This document shows positions 48,350-57,452 of a DNA stretch of 64,000 nucleotides, one piece after another. The notes below the pieces were generated by a model that did not search any database, had not been told where the DNA came from, and worked only from the letters and a program-made list of their open reading frames with translations. The position numbers were made by a program, and so were the translations under genes. This stretch comes from Pseudomonas nitroreducens (GTDB lineage: Bacteria; Pseudomonadota; Gammaproteobacteria; Pseudomonadales; Pseudomonadaceae), in assembly GCF_024170165.1 (NCBI RefSeq), contig NZ_JALJXP010000015.1, positions 1 to 64,000 on the forward strand, written 5' to 3'. How positions within the stretch are numbered: the first letter of the stretch is position 1; each line of letters begins with the position of its first letter.

Positions 48350-48859
48350 TCATTGCTTCTTGTCGTCGTGCGGGGCCAGTGCGGCCAGCTCGGCGCGCAG
48401 TTCGCCGCTCAGGGCGTCGTCCTTGAGGATGCGCTCCAGCTCACGGCGGAAAGTGACGTTGTCCAGCAGGTTCGACTTCAGGTCGCGCAGCAGATTGCGC
48501 ATTGCCAGCAATACACGCAGCTCGGGCAACTGGCGCGCGACCTGCTCGGGCTCGAAGTCCCTCATTGCGTGGAACGCGAGTTCGATTCCGGTATCGGAGC
48601 CATCGCCTGCCAGGGTATTGGGCACGGCCAGTTTCAGGCTGGGATGAAACTCCGCCAGCACACTATTGAAGTTGTTCTTGTTGATATCGACCTTGCTTCG
48701 CTCGGACAGCGGGCGCTGCTCCTTGCCGTTACTGTAGTCACCCATGACCAGCAACTTCAGCGGCAACTCTACTTTCTTCTGCGCACCACCGGTATGCAGA
48801 TCGAGTTTAATATTGACGCGAGCTTTTGGAACTTCATTCTGGAAACTATCGGATGCCAT
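48350..48859 (-). CDS. tssB: T6SS sheath protein TssB
   Basis: This 169-residue small sheath subunit (VipA) pairs with TssC. The whole family pattern is present: VPKARVNIKLDLHTGG, KKVELPLKLLVMGDYS, RPLSERSKVDINKNNFNSVL, LAVPNTL and the helical C-terminus (LLAMRNLLRDLKSNLLDNVTFRRELERIL). It is the first gene of the minus-strand T6SS operon, with AGGG as SD and a 646-bp AT-rich region upstream. tssK, tssL, tssM, clpV, hcp and vgrG are not in the window. Confidence 0.94.
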   Translation of the reverse strand: MASDSFQNEVPKARVNIKLDLHTGGAQKKVELPLKLLVMGDYSNGKEQRPLSERSKVDINKNNFNSVLAEFHPSLKLAVPNTLAGDGSDTGIELAFHAMRDFEPEQVARQLPELRVLLAMRNLLRDLKSNLLDNVTFRRELERILKDDALSGELRAELAALAPHDDKKQ

Positions 48860-49505
48860 GGTAACCCTGCCTCACAATCCATTGATTAATGCAAGCGCGC
48901 CTGCACAGGCGCTTGAACGCAATTGATACGCGCATTTATCTGTAAGGACTGTCCCTCCGCGATCAGGACATTTCTCCTGCCATTTGAAATCGCCTGTAGG
49001 ACATTCCGTACTTCTTACAACTTCAACAATGCTCCAATCAATTCCCTTACGCCGAATAAAGGCCACTCAACAAGGCTGCCATTAATTCATATTTATTCAA
49101 CCCACCCGCTAGGACCTGAAAGTATTCAGGAATCGTCTTACACACTCTAAAAATAATTCGTTATCTATTAGCGCAATTTCTAACTGATTCCCTAATCCCG
49201 TCATTCACGGGAGCCTTTAGCGCGAGTTTGATTGTTCTGATCGGCTATCCGGTTCCTTCACGATCCGCTCCCTCAGACTTCCGGCCGGGCCGCAAACTTG
49301 TAAGCACGCCAGGGCAAACGCGATAATGCGAACAATTCTCGTAACCAAGTAATGTGCCTGCCCGGCAGGTACCTCGCAGCAGTGCCAGTCGCGCAGGGTG
49401 CGGCCTTTTTTCGACATCCCGTCGCGGGTTTTTCCTGGTGATCCGCTGCTGCCGCTCGTCTTTGTAGGCATGACAATGCCCGTCGCCCCAAGGAGCCCCG
49501 CTGAA
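48860..49505. other. 646-bp AT-rich region between tssB and the MFS gene
   Basis: No gene is supported. The part from about 48870 to 49215 is strikingly AT-rich compared with the rest of the window, which may point to foreign or decayed DNA beside the T6SS remnant. A short hairpin CCCGTcattcACGGG lies at 49197-49211. Promoters for tssB (leftward) and the MFS gene (rightward) are expected here. Confidence 0.55.
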
Positions 49506-50702
49506 ATGACCGCCATGCCGCCCCAGGCACCCACCCTCAACCTGCGCCCGCTGATGTTCGAGACCTTCGTCTGCACGGTGGCGGTGATGTCCTTCGTTGC
49601 GCTGATCGGCCCGGTAGCCCGCACCCTGGGTCTGGCGCCCTGGCAGGCAGGGATGACGGTGACCGTCGGCGGCCTCGCCTGGATGCTCATGGCGCGGGTC
49701 TGGGGTGTCGCCAGTGACCGCCTCGGCCGCCGCCGCGTGCTGCTCAGCGGCCTGGCTGGCTTCGCAGTGACCTACGCGCTGCTTTGCGCCTTCATGGCGC
49801 TGGCACTGAATACCTCGATGTCACCGCTGCCGGCCTTCATCGGCATCGTCGCGCTGCGCGGGTTGGCGGGTGGCTTCTACGCCGCCGTGCCGGCCTGCTC
49901 GGCGGCGCTGGTCGCGGACCATGTGAGTGCGGACAAGCGCGCCTCGGCCATGGCCGGGCTGGGTGCCGCGAGCGCCGTGGGCATGGTGGTCGGCCCGAGC
50001 TTCGCCGGCCTGCTGGCCATGCTCGGCCTGGCGCTGCCGCTGCTGCTCACCTGCCTGCTGCCGCTGCTGGCACTGGGCGTGTTGTGGAAGTGGCTGCCGC
50101 ACCACGAGCGCGCCCACCAACGCAAAGGTCCGGCGCTGGCGATCAGCGACAAGCGCCTGCGCCGCTCGCTGACCCTCGGTTTCATTGCCATGGTCTGCGT
50201 GACCGTGGCGCAGATGACCGTCGGCTTCTTCGCCCTCGACCGCCTGCAGTTGCCACCGGCAGACGCGGCCCGCGTCGCCGGCATCGCACTCACGTCAGTG
50301 GGCGTGGCATTGATCTGCGCGCAGATGCTGGTGCGCAAGCTGAACTGGGCGCCGCTGCGCCTGATCGCCGTGGGCGGCAGCGTCTCGGCGCTGGGCTTCG
50401 CCACGGTGTGCTTCGCCGGGGCGCCGTGGATGCTCTACGCCTCCTGCTTCGTCGCTGCCGCCGGCATGGGCTGGGTCTTCCCTGCCGTCTCTGCGCTCAA
50501 CGCCAACGCCGTGGAAGCCGACGAGCAAGGCGCCGCTGCGGGCAGCCTGGTGGCCGTGCATGGGCTGGGCATGATCAGCGGCCCGCTACTGGGCACCCTG
50601 CTGCACCAGCTGGATAGCCGCGCGCCGTATGTACTGGTCGCCGCGCTGCTGCTGTTTGGCGTCGCCTGGACGGTGTTGCCGCGCAAAGGCACGACAGCAT
50701 GA
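49506..50702 (+). CDS. MFS transporter (DHA1-type drug/metabolite exporter)
   Basis: This 398-residue inner membrane transporter has about 12 helices. The motif-A loop between helices 2 and 3 (RVWGVASDRLGRRRVLL, about 68-84) and helix 5 (AASAVGMVVGPSFAGLL) match proton-driven drug exporters of the DHA1 family. ATG 49506 is preceded by AAGGAG at 10 nt, so the longer frame opening at 49398 is not used. It is monocistronic. A substrate cannot be predicted. Confidence 0.85.
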   Translation: MTAMPPQAPTLNLRPLMFETFVCTVAVMSFVALIGPVARTLGLAPWQAGMTVTVGGLAWMLMARVWGVASDRLGRRRVLLSGLAGFAVTYALLCAFMALALNTSMSPLPAFIGIVALRGLAGGFYAAVPACSAALVADHVSADKRASAMAGLGAASAVGMVVGPSFAGLLAMLGLALPLLLTCLLPLLALGVLWKWLPHHERAHQRKGPALAISDKRLRRSLTLGFIAMVCVTVAQMTVGFFALDRLQLPPADAARVAGIALTSVGVALICAQMLVRKLNWAPLRLIAVGGSVSALGFATVCFAGAPWMLYASCFVAAAGMGWVFPAVSALNANAVEADEQGAAAGSLVAVHGLGMISGPLLGTLLHQLDSRAPYVLVAALLLFGVAWTVLPRKGTTA

Positions 50703-50800
50703 CCTCGCAGCCCGCTTCGCGGATTCCCTGATGGGCTGGTACGCGACAATCACCAACGGGGGACAGGGTTCCCCGAACCTGGCGCCGGCCCTGCCGGCGG

Positions 50801-50825
50801 GTCGCGGACGTGGCCCACTCCTACA
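50801..50825. repeat. Degenerate REP element
   Basis: GTCGCGGACGTGGCCCACTCCTAC resembles the right arm of the window's REP family, just past the end of the ABC ATPase gene; a nearby GGGGTGGGCC may be its partner. Confidence 0.35.
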
Positions 50826-50846
50826 GGGGTGGGCCGTGCTAATTAG

Positions 50847-51620
50847 TCAGGCATGCCAGCAGCGGTACCAGCCATCCTGCTCGGTGACCTTCAACGGCGC
50901 CTGGTACAGCGCGGACAGATGCTCGCTGGTGAGGATCCCGGCCTTGGGACCGTCGGCCACTACCTTGCCGTTGGCGATCAGCACCACGCGCTCGATCTCC
51001 GGGATGATCTCGTCCAGGTGGTGGGTGGTGATGATCATCGCGTGCTCCGGGCCGCAGAAGCGCCGCAGCAGGGTCAGCATCTGCAGGCTGGCCCCCATGT
51101 CCAGACCGTTGGCCGGCTCGTCGAGGATCAGTGCGCGGGGCTCGTGGATCAGCGCGCGGGCCAGCAGCAGGCGGCGCTTCTGGCCGGTGGACAGGCGCTG
51201 GAACATACGCTCGGCGTAATCGCCCATTTCCACGGCGGCGAGCATCTCGCGGGCCTTTTCGATCTGTTCCGGCGTCGGTTGCAGGTGGCCGTGGCTGCCG
51301 ATGGCGCCGAAGAACCCGGAAATCACCACTTCCAGTGCCTGGGTGAAGGGTGTGTAGTCTTCCTGCAGATCCTGGGAGACGAAGCCGATACGGCTGCGCA
51401 GGTCCCACAGGGTGACGTTCTGCAGACCGAACAGGTTCAGCGAACTGTCCGGACGGTCCACCGGATAGAGTTCGCGGCTGATCAGCTTGAGCAGCGTGCT
51501 CTTGCCGGCGCCGTTGGGGCCGAGGATGGCGACCTTCTCGCCTTCGCCGATATGCAGGGAGAAGCCGTCCAGCACGCGGGTCTGCTGCTGGTAGGCGGTG
51601 ATGTTGTTGAAGTCGATCAT
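50847..51620 (-). CDS. ABC transporter ATP-binding protein
   Basis: This is a stand-alone 257-residue ABC ATPase. Walker A is LGPNGAGKST (about 34-43), followed by the signature LSTGQKRRLLLARAL (about 143-157), Walker B ALILDEPANGLDMG and the switch histidine in IITTHHLDEIIPEI. The sequence resembles the YlmA/ModF-like group of single ATPases. No permease gene is adjacent, so it may work with a distant permease or in a non-transport role. ATG 51620 fits the usual start (MIDFNNIT); the SD is weak. Confidence 0.85.
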   Translation of the reverse strand: MIDFNNITAYQQQTRVLDGFSLHIGEGEKVAILGPNGAGKSTLLKLISRELYPVDRPDSSLNLFGLQNVTLWDLRSRIGFVSQDLQEDYTPFTQALEVVISGFFGAIGSHGHLQPTPEQIEKAREMLAAVEMGDYAERMFQRLSTGQKRRLLLARALIHEPRALILDEPANGLDMGASLQMLTLLRRFCGPEHAMIITTHHLDEIIPEIERVVLIANGKVVADGPKAGILTSEHLSALYQAPLKVTEQDGWYRCWHA

Positions 51621-51739
51621 GGAATGCTTCGCGTCTGGCCGTGGGCAGCCGCAGACAGTAGGCCCGTTCGGCGCTCCACTCAAGCCTTCGTTGAGCGCAG
51701 CTAAGCTTTCCCTTCCACCGGCCGCCATGAGCGAGCGCC

Positions 51740-52081
51740 ATGAACGAAACCGATCCGCCCTCCCTCGACGACGATATCTGCGTCCATATCTTTTCCGTCT
51801 CGGCCACCATGGTTGGCGTCTGCCTGACGGTGATCGGCATCATCCGGGTGATCCTTACCCTGCGCCACGAGGACCTGATCATCGATGACCTGGTCGCGGT
51901 GAACATGATGCTCTACGTCGTCTCCGCCTTCTGTGCCTACTGGAGCCTGCGGGCTCACCGCACTCGCCGCGGCCAGCTCATGACCCGTATCGCCGACAGT
52001 GTGTTTCTTGGTGCTCTGCTGTTCACTGCGGGCAACGCCAGCGTCATTACCTGGGCAATGACCTCCACACTCACCCCCTGA
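51740..52081 (+). CDS. Small membrane protein of unknown function
   Basis: The protein has 113 residues with three predicted membrane helices (about 15-38 VHIFSVSATMVGVCLTVIGIIRVI; 50-68 AVNMMLYVVSAFCAYWSL; 86-107 SVFLGALLFTAGNASVITWAM) separated by short charged loops (LRHEDLIIDD, RAHRTRRGQL). It lies 119 bp from the divergent ABC ATPase. I do not recognise a named family. Confidence 0.75.
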   Translation: MNETDPPSLDDDICVHIFSVSATMVGVCLTVIGIIRVILTLRHEDLIIDDLVAVNMMLYVVSAFCAYWSLRAHRTRRGQLMTRIADSVFLGALLFTAGNASVITWAMTSTLTP

Positions 52082-52345
52082 TCCACTCGCCCGCAATGGC
52101 CGCACAGAGGCCCAGCCAGGTGCGCCAAGGGACCTGACAATGGACACGCGTTCGGCTGGCAGATCCTGTGCTCTCCCCGGGGTCAGTCCTTAAAACTTCC
52201 ACGGCCGGAGACAGGTCCACTGTCTGATCCTGCTCGATCGGCACCCACTCGAAGGGAGGGGCGAAGCACCGCGCGTGCCCCTTTCTAATGGGGCCTTCGT
52301 ACAACCACAACCCGTACGCGCCGCTGGCCACACAGGAGTTCCGAC

Positions 52346-54139
52346 ATGAGTGAATACAACGTCCCGCTGCGCGACATGCAGTTCATCCTGCGTGAACTGA
52401 AGCTGCTCGATACGCTGAACCAGCTTCCAGGACAGGAAGAGATGGGCACCGAACTGGTGGACGCCATCCTCAACGAAGCGGCCCGCTTCGCCCAGGGCGT
52501 GCTGGCGCCGCTGAACAGCATCGGCGATCGCCAGGGTGCGCAGTGGAGCGATGGTGATGTGCGCACCGCCGAGGGCTGGCGCGACGCCTACTCGAGGTTC
52601 GCCGAGAACGGCTGGAACGCCCTCTCCTGCCCGCCGGAGTTCGACGGCCAGGGCGCGCCGCGACTGGTGTCGGCACTGGTGGAGGAAATGTGGAACGCCG
52701 CCAACGTCGCCTTCGGCCTGTGCCCCATGCTCACCCGCGGCGCCATCGAGGCCATCGAGCTGCGCGGTTCGGACGAACTCAAGGCCACCTGGCTGCCGAA
52801 ACTGGTGAGCGGCGAATGGACCGGCACCATGAACCTCACCGAACCCCAGGCCGGCTCCGACCTCGCTGCCGTGCGCACCCGCGCCGAGCCTCAGGCGGAC
52901 GGCAGCTACCGGGTATTCGGGCAGAAGATCTTCATCACCTACGGCGAACACGACCTCACCGACAACATCGTCCACCTGGTGCTGGCCCGCTTGCCGGGCG
53001 CGCCGGATGGCGTGAAAGGCATCTCGCTGTTCGTGGTGCCCAAGGTGCTGCTGAACCCCGACGGCAGCCTGGGCGAGCGCAACGACCTGCGTTGCGTCTC
53101 CATCGAGCACAAGCTCGGCATCCATGGCAGCCCCACCGCCGTGCTGGCCTTTGGTGACCAGGGCGGTGCCAAGGGCTGGCTGGTGGGCGAAGAGAATCGC
53201 GGCCTGGAGTACATGTTCATCATGATGAACGCGGCGCGCTTCTCCGTCGGCATCGAGGGCATCGGCCTGGCCGAACGGGCCTACCAGCGCGCGGTGAACT
53301 ACGCCCGCCAGCGCATCCAGGGCACGGAGATCGGCGTGCCGGGTCGGGAAAAGGCCGCGATCATCCGCCACCCCGATGTGCGTCGCCTGCTCATGTCCAT
53401 GCGCTCACGGGTGGAAGCCATGCGCGCGCTGGCCTGCGAAGTGGCGCTGGCGACCGACCTGGCCCACGGCCACCCAGAAGAATCGGTGCGGCGCGAACGA
53501 CAGGCCTTCGTCGAGCTGATGATCCCGGTGATCAAGGGCTGGTGCACCGAGAACGCGGTGGACATCGCCTCCCTCGGCGTACAGGTCCATGGCGGCATGG
53601 GTTTCATCGAGGAAACCGGCGCCGCCCAGCACCTGCGCGATGCACGGATCACGCCGATCTACGAAGGCACCACCGGCATCCAGGCGCTCGACCTGATCGG
53701 CCGCAAGATCGCCCGCGACAAGGGCGCCGCCGCCTTCGCCCTGATTGCCCGCCTGCGTGAAGCGCAACTGGCGCTGCCGGACGACGACCCGCAACTGGCC
53801 GCGATCCGCCATCGCCTGTTCTCGGCGATCAACGCCCTGGACGACGCGGTGAACTACGTGGTGAACCACTACGACGATCAGGTGCGCCAGGTGGTGCTGG
53901 GCTCGGTGCCGCTGCTGGAACTGTTCGGCATCGTCAGCGGTGGCTGGCAGTTGGCGCGCTCCGCCCAGGTGGCCCGCGAGCGCCTGGCCGGCAGCAGCGG
54001 CAATGCCGCGTTCTACCGGGCCAAACTGCGCACCGCGCAGTTCTATGCCGGGCATTTTCTCGCCCGGGCACCGGGGCTGGCGCAGTCGATCATCGAAGGC
54101 GGCGACGCCGCCCTGGCGATGGAGGACTTCAGCTTCTGA
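52346..54139 (+). CDS. Acyl-CoA dehydrogenase
   Basis: This FAD-dependent enzyme should introduce a 2,3-double bond into an acyl-CoA and pass electrons to ETF. It has 597 residues, so it belongs to the long ACAD form with an extra C-terminal acyl-CoA dehydrogenase-like domain (FadE5/DmdC-like), not the 380-residue classical form. Visible are LTEPQAGSDLAAVRT (FAD/substrate contact), GLAERAYQRAVNYARQRIQG, QVHGGMGFIEETGAAQHLRD and the catalytic base Glu440 in TPIYEGTTGIQ. It is monocistronic. The chain-length preference cannot be read from the sequence; DmdC-like 3-methylthiopropionyl-CoA dehydrogenases share this architecture. Confidence 0.92.
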   Translation: MSEYNVPLRDMQFILRELKLLDTLNQLPGQEEMGTELVDAILNEAARFAQGVLAPLNSIGDRQGAQWSDGDVRTAEGWRDAYSRFAENGWNALSCPPEFDGQGAPRLVSALVEEMWNAANVAFGLCPMLTRGAIEAIELRGSDELKATWLPKLVSGEWTGTMNLTEPQAGSDLAAVRTRAEPQADGSYRVFGQKIFITYGEHDLTDNIVHLVLARLPGAPDGVKGISLFVVPKVLLNPDGSLGERNDLRCVSIEHKLGIHGSPTAVLAFGDQGGAKGWLVGEENRGLEYMFIMMNAARFSVGIEGIGLAERAYQRAVNYARQRIQGTEIGVPGREKAAIIRHPDVRRLLMSMRSRVEAMRALACEVALATDLAHGHPEESVRRERQAFVELMIPVIKGWCTENAVDIASLGVQVHGGMGFIEETGAAQHLRDARITPIYEGTTGIQALDLIGRKIARDKGAAAFALIARLREAQLALPDDDPQLAAIRHRLFSAINALDDAVNYVVNHYDDQVRQVVLGSVPLLELFGIVSGGWQLARSAQVARERLAGSSGNAAFYRAKLRTAQFYAGHFLARAPGLAQSIIEGGDAALAMEDFSF

Positions 54140-54353
54140 GCCATCCCCTCGCCGCACTGGCGGCGTAGCCAGTGCGGGCACCTCAAGTCGAAATAGGACA
54201 AGACACCGACGCCCAGCGGAAATATCCGACTGCAACACCCGCTCTCCACTCCGAGAATGCCGCCACTCAGGGCGCCTGGCGCCCCGAGCCGGCCTGTACC
54301 TGCGCAGCAATCACCCTGTCAGGCAGCGGCATCCCTTTTCAGCGGAGACATTG

Positions 54354-55706
54354 ATGTTAGAAACGATCATCCAGCAGGCCGCCCATCGCGGCATGGGCAG
54401 CCACGCCCGCCGCTTCGTCGGCCTGCTCGCCGAGTCCATCGTCAACCAGCGGACCGGTGGGTTCGAAGGTTTTCGCAAGCGCTTCGAGGACGCCGGTCTG
54501 GGCGACCTGCTCCGGTCCTGGATCGGTGGCAATCCTGCCGACAACGTACTGCAACCCGACCAGTTCAGTGCTGGCGTAGGGCAACGCGAGTCCGAGCGCC
54601 TGGCCAGCCTGCTGGGGGTTTCCAGCGGCGCGGTGAACATGGCCGGAGCAGAAGCCCTGCCCAAGCTGGTCGCCCTGCTCACCCGCGACGGCAAGGAAGC
54701 TTCCCGTCTCCCCGCACCGCTGGCCGCCCTGCTCCAGGACGAACCCGCCAAGCCGCGCAAGAAAGGCCTGGGCTGGCTGTTCTGGCTGCTGCTGGCAGGC
54801 CTGCTGGCGCTGTTCGCCCTTGCCGTAAGCCAATGCCAGCCGGAGTCCAAACCGCATTCACAACCCCAGCCTCTACCGAGCGAACCGGCAGCACCGCCCC
54901 AGGCACAAGGCCAGAAGCCAGCCACCCCGGAAGTCCTCGTCCAGGAACCGGTGGAGCAACAGCCGGCGCATTTCCAGCTGAGCAATCAGGACGGCCAGAT
55001 CACCGTCAATGGCCAGTTGCCTGACGACGCCGACAAGCAGCGGCTGATGGATGCCCTGCACGCGCAGTTCGGCGCGGACAAGGTTTCCGGCGACATCCTC
55101 GTCGATCCACAGACCCTGCCGGCCGGCTGGCTGGACAAGCTGATCGCCGCCCTGCCGCAGCTGAGCGCCAGCGGCGTCAAGCTGGGCCTGGATGGCGACA
55201 AGCTGTCCATCGACACCTCGGCCCTGCCCGAAGACCAGCGCTTCGAGCTCAGCCAGGCACTGCGCGAGCTGTTCAGCGGCTACTCCATCAGCGGCCTGTG
55301 GGAGCGCGCCAGCGCCGCCCTGGCCGGCCTGAAGAGCGGTTTCAGCGCAGAGGACCTGGTGCACGCACTGAACCTGATGAACGTCTACTTCGACAGCAAC
55401 TCCAATGCCATCACCAGCGACAGTGTCGAGATCCTCGGCCGTGCAGCGCAGGCCATCCGCTCCGCGCCGCAAGGCACGAAGATCGAGGTCGCTGGCCACA
55501 GCGACTCCGTCGGCAGCGACGAAGCCAACCTGGCCATGAGCCAGAAGCGCGCCGATGCCGTGCAGGCGAAGCTGGTCGCGCTGGGTGTCGCCCCTTCCAT
55601 GCTGATCGCCAAGGGCTATGGCGCCAGCAAGCCGATCGCCGACAACGCGACCGAGGATGGCCGGGCGAAGAATCGCCGCATCGAGTTCACCGTCCTGAGC
55701 GAATGA
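54354..55706 (+). CDS. YidB-like/OmpA peptidoglycan-associated membrane protein
   Basis: This 450-residue protein has an N-terminal YidB/DUF937-like helical domain (about 1-120), one membrane helix (about 139-158, WLFWLLLAGLLALFALAV), a Pro/Gln-rich periplasmic linker, a BON-like stretch (about 205-260: GQITVNGQLPDDADKQRLMDAL) and a C-terminal OmpA domain (about 340-450: VYFDSNSNAITSDS, VAGHSDSVGSDEANLAMSQKRA, NRRIEFTVLSE) that binds peptidoglycan. It resembles ArfA/OmpATb-like envelope proteins. The start ATG 54354 follows CGGAGA. It stands alone and its role in the envelope is unknown. Confidence 0.82.
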   Translation: MLETIIQQAAHRGMGSHARRFVGLLAESIVNQRTGGFEGFRKRFEDAGLGDLLRSWIGGNPADNVLQPDQFSAGVGQRESERLASLLGVSSGAVNMAGAEALPKLVALLTRDGKEASRLPAPLAALLQDEPAKPRKKGLGWLFWLLLAGLLALFALAVSQCQPESKPHSQPQPLPSEPAAPPQAQGQKPATPEVLVQEPVEQQPAHFQLSNQDGQITVNGQLPDDADKQRLMDALHAQFGADKVSGDILVDPQTLPAGWLDKLIAALPQLSASGVKLGLDGDKLSIDTSALPEDQRFELSQALRELFSGYSISGLWERASAALAGLKSGFSAEDLVHALNLMNVYFDSNSNAITSDSVEILGRAAQAIRSAPQGTKIEVAGHSDSVGSDEANLAMSQKRADAVQAKLVALGVAPSMLIAKGYGASKPIADNATEDGRAKNRRIEFTVLSE

Positions 55707-56048
55707 AGATGAAGGCGGAGCCATAGCACTGCGGCAAGCCACCGCCCATCCGACCAGCGGAAGGGCGGTGGCCTTGTGTCAACTCTGCGTTACACCCCGC
55801 GCCACCCCTGCCACCGGCCGGTTTTTCCGCGCTCGCACACGCCTGGCTATTTGCGGCTGCGCCTGTTATGCCCGAATGTTCATTGACAGCCGCCCACGCC
55901 ATCCAGTGAGATGGCCTTTCGTTCAGGCAAATGGCATTGCTGGCCGACTGTGTGCGTTGTGTCCTGCAATGCCGCGATGACGAAACTTTGGCGATCCCGA
56001 CTCGCCTACGAAAGTTTTCTCGTTTCATCGACACAGGAGATGCCGGCG
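55707..56048. other. 342-bp intergenic region
   Basis: No gene or clear repeat is seen. A GC-rich imperfect hairpin (CACCGCCCATCCGACC...GGGCGGTGG at about 55740-55772) follows the OmpA gene and could act as its terminator, although no U-run follows. Confidence 0.45.
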
Positions 56049-56495
56049 ATGTTGAACCAGGCACCCCGGAACACCCAGGACGTCGAATTCGACGAGCAAT
56101 TCCTCCTCGCCTTCGAGATCCAGGTCCTGCAGAAGGCCCTGCCGGCCTTCGAAGAGGCCTCGCGCTTCGCCCGCGACCGAGGCCTGCGCTGTAGCGTGGA
56201 ACTGATCACCAACGCTGACGGCCACCCCGAACTCAGCCTCAGCGCCACCCAGCGCGATGACCTGCCGGACAGTTGCTATCGCCTGATCGCCGACCCGGCC
56301 GCCCAGGGCATAGTCCACGAGGAATTCACCGCGGTGAACCGCCGCACGCGCCGCCAGGGCGCGCGCCTGGCGACGCTGACCTCGCGCTCGCTGGAACTGC
56401 AGCTGGAGGCCTTCTTCATGCACGCCTTCGGCATGCGCCTGGACTACAACGTCCTGCGCCTGGACTACTCTTACGAGCATGCTTCTGGACTTTAG
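56049..56495 (+). CDS. Hypothetical protein, 148 residues
   Basis: This is an acidic, soluble-looking protein without signal peptide or membrane helix. The middle alternates short helices and strands (RGLRCSVELITNADGHPELSLSATQ) and the end is a helix plus a hydrophobic strand (LQLEAFFMHAFGMRLDYNVLRLDYS). AGGAG lies 9 nt before ATG 56049, so the upstream ATG at 56040, directly next to the SD, is less likely. I do not recognise the family. Confidence 0.65.
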   Translation: MLNQAPRNTQDVEFDEQFLLAFEIQVLQKALPAFEEASRFARDRGLRCSVELITNADGHPELSLSATQRDDLPDSCYRLIADPAAQGIVHEEFTAVNRRTRRQGARLATLTSRSLELQLEAFFMHAFGMRLDYNVLRLDYSYEHASGL

Positions 56496-56577
56496 GCCTT
56501 TTCCGACGCCGCCGGTCGTCGGTTCGGCTGGCGGCGGAATGAGCGTTCCGTCGGACAGTTCCTGCAAAGGATGATTT

Positions 56578-56664
56578 ATGGCAACGATGAACGCGTCGAA
56601 GTCGCTATTATTCGCGCCCTGTGCGCCACCTCGTGCGTGTTTCCTCGTTGTCGCTTCGCCATGA
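56578..56664 (+). CDS. 28-residue leader peptide coupled to the next small ORF
   Basis: ATG 56578 has AAAGG 7 nt upstream and opens a 28-codon frame (MATMNASKSLLFAPCAPPRA...) whose TGA overlaps the start of the next small ORF as ATGA. Such an overlap is typical of translational coupling, in which the downstream start is only reached by ribosomes finishing the leader. The peptide itself looks like no known family. Confidence 0.4.
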   Translation: MATMNASKSLLFAPCAPPRACFLVVASP

Positions 56665-56840
56665 ATGAATTCCTCGTGCATTTTCAGGACGGTCACTGCC
56701 TGGGCAAGACCGTGCTGCGCTCGTTTTCCCGTCAGATGACCCTCTCCGAGGCGCGCGTGCGCCTGCAGGCCTGCTACCCGCTGCGCGTTCCGCACCTGCT
56801 GAACATCCTGCACCTGACGCCGATGCTGCCCGGCCGCTGA
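56661..56840 (+). CDS. Small protein of 59 residues, unknown function
   Basis: The protein begins MNEFLVHFQDGHCLGKTVLR and ends in HLLNILHLTPMLPGR. It is basic and slightly hydrophobic, with no signal peptide. Its start overlaps the stop of a 28-codon leader ORF (ATGA). An in-frame ATG at 56571 lies only 0-1 nt from the SD and is unlikely. I do not recognise the family; regulated small proteins of Pseudomonas often look like this. Confidence 0.55.
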   Translation: MNEFLVHFQDGHCLGKTVLRSFSRQMTLSEARVRLQACYPLRVPHLLNILHLTPMLPGR

Positions 56841-56936
56841 TCCGCTCCCACCCGTACAGTTTTCCTGCGCCACTGTGCCTGCAACCGGGCATCGACCGTG
56901 GCTAGAGTCGTTCGTCCCGACTTCAAGGAAAGCGCC

Positions 56937-57452
56937 ATGGCTGACCTGCAGATTCGCCCCGCCACCGCCGATGACGTCCCGGTCATGCTGGACCTGATCT
57001 TCGAGCACGGCCCCAATGACTGGAACTTCCTGCCCAAAGGTCCGGTTCGCGAGCACTTCCAGAGCATTGCCGAGGGGACGGTCTGGGCGCTGGTCGCAGT
57101 GGATGGCGATGAGCTGCGCGGCCTGGTGACCTTCCATGAAAGCGCTGCGTTCGGTCGCTTCCAGCACGAAGGGCGCAAGCGTCACGCCTATATCGCCGAG
57201 GCCACGGTGCATCGCGGCGAAGCCGGGCGCGGCCTGGGTACGCGCCTGCTGCGCGCGGCCATCGCCGATCTGCTCGCCCGTGGCCTGCCCGACATCTACA
57301 TCGAGCGCCACGAGGAGAACCCCGGCTCCGCCGGGATGATGCGCAAGGCCGGCTTCGAAGAGCTGGAAACCTTCGCCGACCCGCAGCGTCGCCCCAATGG
57401 CTCGCGGCGCACGACGATCTGTTACCTGGATGCCCGTACCGGCGAGGCCTGA
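56937..57452 (+). CDS. GNAT-family N-acetyltransferase
   Basis: This 171-residue cytoplasmic acetyltransferase starts IRPATADDVPVMLDLI (a standard GNAT opening), has the acetyl-CoA pyrophosphate-binding loop GEAGRGLGTRLLRAAIADL (about 96-114), and ends in the NPGSAGMMRKAGFEELETF segment. ATG 56937 is preceded by AAGGAAAG. Its 3' end overlaps the convergent DUF2817 gene by 31 bp. The substrate is unknown. Confidence 0.87.
   Translation: MADLQIRPATADDVPVMLDLIFEHGPNDWNFLPKGPVREHFQSIAEGTVWALVAVDGDELRGLVTFHESAAFGRFQHEGRKRHAYIAEATVHRGEAGRGLGTRLLRAAIADLLARGLPDIYIERHEENPGSAGMMRKAGFEELETFADPQRRPNGSRRTTICYLDARTGEA

Noticed and set aside
49398-49505. N-terminal extension of the MFS protein by 36 residues
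   Set aside because: The AAGGAG motif at 49490 and the usual MFS N-terminus favour ATG 49506; the extension is not membrane-like and has no SD.
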